Assembly (NCBI GenBank): GCA_034005525.1 | Contig: JAVEUP010000011.1 | Coordinates: forward strand, 18,339 to 82,338 | From: PWXP01 sp034005525 | GTDB taxonomy: Bacteria > Planctomycetota > Planctomycetia > Pirellulales > Thermoguttaceae | DNA length: 64,000 nucleotides | Direction of reading: 5' to 3' | The notes under the pieces: model-generated | The model's input: the letters and a program-made list of their open reading frames with translations, nothing else | Database searches by the model: none | What the model was told of the DNA's origin: nothing | Shown here: positions 62,391 through 64,000 of the stretch, in pieces | How positions within the stretch are numbered: the first letter of the stretch is position 1 | Layout: the number at the start of each line of letters is the position of its first letter | Program-made: the position numbers and the translations under genes

Positions 62391-62473
62391 CGGGGACTGT
62401 CGCAATTTTCGCGGCACAGAGGGCAATTCGCCCAATCGACCAACCGATCCGCCGCGAAAATGGGACTGTCCCC
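62391..62473. repeat. REP-like inverted repeat
   Basis: CGGGGACTGTCGCAATTTTCGCGG (62391-62414) and CCGCGAAAATGGGACTGTCCCC (62452-62473) are imperfect inverted arms of a short stem-loop element. It is similar in style to REP units linked to RAYT transposases. Confidence 0.7.
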
Positions 62474-62582
62474 TTTGCATGCAGCGGAGTAAACTGCCTG
62501 CGCCGCCGACCCGTGAACGGTTACACCTTATCTATGATAGCACAAACGGCCGGAAATGGCAGGGGTACCCTGCCCTGCCCGG

Positions 62583-62830
62583 CTACCGGGCATTGACTCG
62601 CCGCAGGAGTGAAGGCAAATCGCGAGCGATTTTCACCAACCCGATGAATACGACGAAAAACTCCAGCCGGCCCAGGAACATTCCCGCAATTTGCGTCCAG
62701 AGCACGCCCAGCGGGGCGTCCGGCGTGGTCAGACCGACGGAAAGCCCCACGGTGCCCTGCGCCGATGCGTACTCGAAGAGCGCCTGGTCCAGCGGGTAGC
62801 CGTAGGCGGTGAGCACCAGTGCGCCGGCCG
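62583..62830 (-). pseudogene. trkH: trkH C-terminal fragment, cut by an insertion element
   Basis: About 80 codons in frame with the C-terminus of a Trk/Ktr potassium channel subunit: TVGLSVGLTTPDAP and MFLGRLEFFVVFIGLVKIARDL match the last pore loop and helix of TrkH/KtrB. The frame is open up to the boundary at 62830, where an ISL3-type end begins. The rest of the gene is not in the next 1.2 kb, so it has been removed or displaced. Confidence 0.8.
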
Positions 62831-63840
62831 GGCTCTTCCGTTTCTAGGTGCAATACTGCAGGAATACGGCCTTTAGGCCGGCAGTGATCTCGCGCACTTC
62901 GACGATGCTTCGCCCGACGGCTTGCGACGCGCGATTGATATCCAGGACGATGCGTTTGAAGAACGTGCCGGCCGACTTTACGCCGTAGCAGCGTTTGGTA
63001 ATCACGCGCCCCTGGTTGTTGATGCCCTCCACCGCGGCGCTGGTATAACGCCCGTCGAAGTAGTTCAGGATGCCCGTCTTCCAGTTGTCGTAGGTGGTCC
63101 AGAACTTCTCGAAGTCCAGCCCCATGGCCCCTGTCCACTGGCGGAGTTCGGCCAGTTGGCGTTCGGCCGTCGCGGGATCGGGCGCCGTATCGAATATCTC
63201 CTTGAAACGCACCCGTGCGTCGTGCAGGTGTTTGAGGATGGGCACTTCCGCAAACAGCGCTTCCAACGCCGTGCGTTCCCCCGGTTTCAGGTCGGCCGGA
63301 TCGCGCCGGAACTCCCACATCAGCGCGCGGAAGCGGGAGCGTTCGGCTTTCGACAGCTTCGCCTTGTGCTTCCCTGTAGACTTCTTCCGTAGCTTGTCCA
63401 CCACGTCGCCGAAATGCTTGGCCACGTGGAACCGGTCCACGATCAAGCGGCTGTTGGGGAACTGGCGGTTGCATACCGGGCCGTACACCCTGCCCATGTC
63501 CACCCGGTGCGTCTGCACGCGCTCGCGCTGCTCGGGGGTCAGTTTGTCCAGGCACTGCTGGGCGGCAGCCGTATCCTTCCCCCGCGCCACGGCAAGCACT
63601 TTCGGGGCGTTGGCGTCGGTCAGATCGGTCATCACCGTCACGTACAACTTGTGCCGCTTCTTCAGGCTGATCTCGTCAAAGCCGACGTGCTCGATGATCC
63701 GCTCCGGGTCAATTCGCTTATCGTCCTGCAACTGGTTCTCGATTGTCGATACCATGCCCGTCGCCGACGCGTTCGTAGCCGAGAAACTCGACGCCGTCGG
63801 GCAGGTCGAGCGTTACCGTAACGTTCATGGGCTGTGCCAT
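62831..63840 (-). mobile_element. degenerate ISL3-family insertion sequence
   Basis: Begins with GGCTCTTCCGTTTCTAGGTG, an ISL3-like terminal inverted repeat, 13 bases from the transposase stop. A matching right end was not found, so the element seems broken on that side. It has interrupted trkH. Confidence 0.75.
62844..63840 (-). pseudogene. ISL3-family transposase, frame-shifted with a deleted zinc-finger part
   Basis: The 303-codon body (62844-63755) holds the DDE domain: VGFDEISLKKRHKLYVTVM (first Asp), LIVDRFHVAKHF (second Asp) and AVEGINNQGRVITKRCYG (Glu region). In another frame to the right (start ATG 63840), MAQPMNVTVTLDLPDGVEFL opens the typical ISL3 N-terminus, but the frame ends at a stop after about 40 codons. 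About 100 residues including the zinc-finger cysteines are missing between them. It is therefore inactive. Confidence 0.85.
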
Positions 63841-63867
63841 CCGTGGCCTCCATTTCCGTGGGGCGAG

Positions 63868-63889
63868 AAAAGGGGACGGGAATCTTTTT
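63868..63889. repeat. REP-like motif upstream of RAYT
   Basis: AAAAGGGGACGGGAATCTTT and TT, cognate to the motif at 29075. It lies about 40 bases before the RAYT start codon, as often found for REP/RAYT pairs. Confidence 0.6.
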
Positions 63890-63929
63890 CTGGTTGACGG
63901 CTGGTGGTGGCTTGGTGTAAGATGGGCTC

Positions 63930-64000
63930 ATGCCTCGCCGTGCACGTTCTATCGAAGGTGGTCTGGTTTACCATATCCTGAACCGCTCCAATGCGCGGAT
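63930..64000 (+). CDS. REP-associated tyrosine transposase (RAYT), 3' end outside window
   Basis: Only the first 23 codons are visible: MPRRARSIEGGLVYHILNRS and NAR, the N-terminus of Y1_Tnp/IS200-like RAYT proteins, which cut and paste single-stranded REP hairpins. The catalytic HUH motif lies beyond the edge. It supports the REP reading of the palindromes nearby. Confidence 0.75.
   Translation, partial: MPRRARSIEGGLVYHILNRSNAR

Noticed and set aside
1..64000. tRNA or rRNA genes
   Set aside because: No cloverleaf or rRNA-like sequence was seen by eye; a covariance-model scan would be needed to exclude a tRNA fully.

Overview
The window reads as a chromosome segment of a planctomycete, most likely Pirellulales-like and possibly from a metagenome-assembled or draft genome. 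The signs are a high GC content, PEP-CTERM proteins, a DUF1559 protein with a type IV-pilin-like N-terminus next to a small lipoprotein, leucine-rich-repeat lipoproteins, paired DnaK-like genes, a Tat-exported Gfo/Idh/MocA oxidoreductase, wide spacers full of palindromic repeats, and one 100-N assembly gap inside a tandem repeat. No rRNA, tRNA or CRISPR array was found.

Region 1 (1-18.2 kb) is a polysaccharide-use region. It holds a PEP-CTERM esterase/peptidase-like protein, a second PEP-CTERM protein, a GH115-like alpha-glucuronidase, a clan GH-A glycosidase, a GH105/88-like unsaturated uronyl hydrolase, a GH43-like beta-propeller protein, a sodium/solute symporter, an RraA-like protein, a heparinase II/III-like lyase, an unknown alpha-toroid-like protein and a VOC protein. 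Together they suggest attack on a uronic-acid-containing plant or algal polysaccharide and uptake of the products.

Region 2 (18.4-24 kb) carries ordinary genes: rodA, a LON-domain protein, nth, a SAM methyltransferase and an LRR lipoprotein.

Region 3 (24-29.5 kb) is a nest of mobile DNA. A group II intron with an RT/maturase starts exactly at the conserved end (CCCGGATTATTCA) of a dispersed palindromic repeat. Its domain V is interrupted by a recombinase-in-trio (RIT) element: three overlapping tyrosine-recombinase genes between perfect 33-bp inverted ends. The third recombinase has an internal deletion. Beyond it lies a second group II intron 3' end (domains V-VI) and a REP-like motif.

Region 4 (29.5-53.8 kb) contains two adjacent Hsp70 genes (one membrane-anchored), the lysS-lolC/E-lolD-ilvE cluster, a second LRR lipoprotein, a tandem 84-bp repeat that spans the gap, a Gfo/Idh/MocA oxidoreductase, a BtaA-like transferase, an orphan beta-class DNA methyltransferase, a sugar-isomerase-like protein, a phosphoesterase, a giant AsmA/TamB-like protein, a metallo-beta-lactamase-fold protein and a membrane-anchored Pcm.

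Region 5 (53.9-57.7 kb) is a two-gene unit of visibly less GC-rich DNA: a TrlF-type PHP/SMC-like ATPase overlapping a Schlafen AlbA_2 protein. It is a candidate defence module and probably acquired.

Region 6 (58.2-64 kb) holds two overlapping CNNM/CorC-like genes and an ABC-2-type permease on the minus strand. These are followed by the tail of trkH cut by a broken ISL3-family element, and by the start of a REP-associated transposase.

Several dispersed palindromic families fill the spacers. The clearest is a roughly 175-bp element with CCCGGATTATTCA...GTAGGGTGG ends, seen in about six states of decay.
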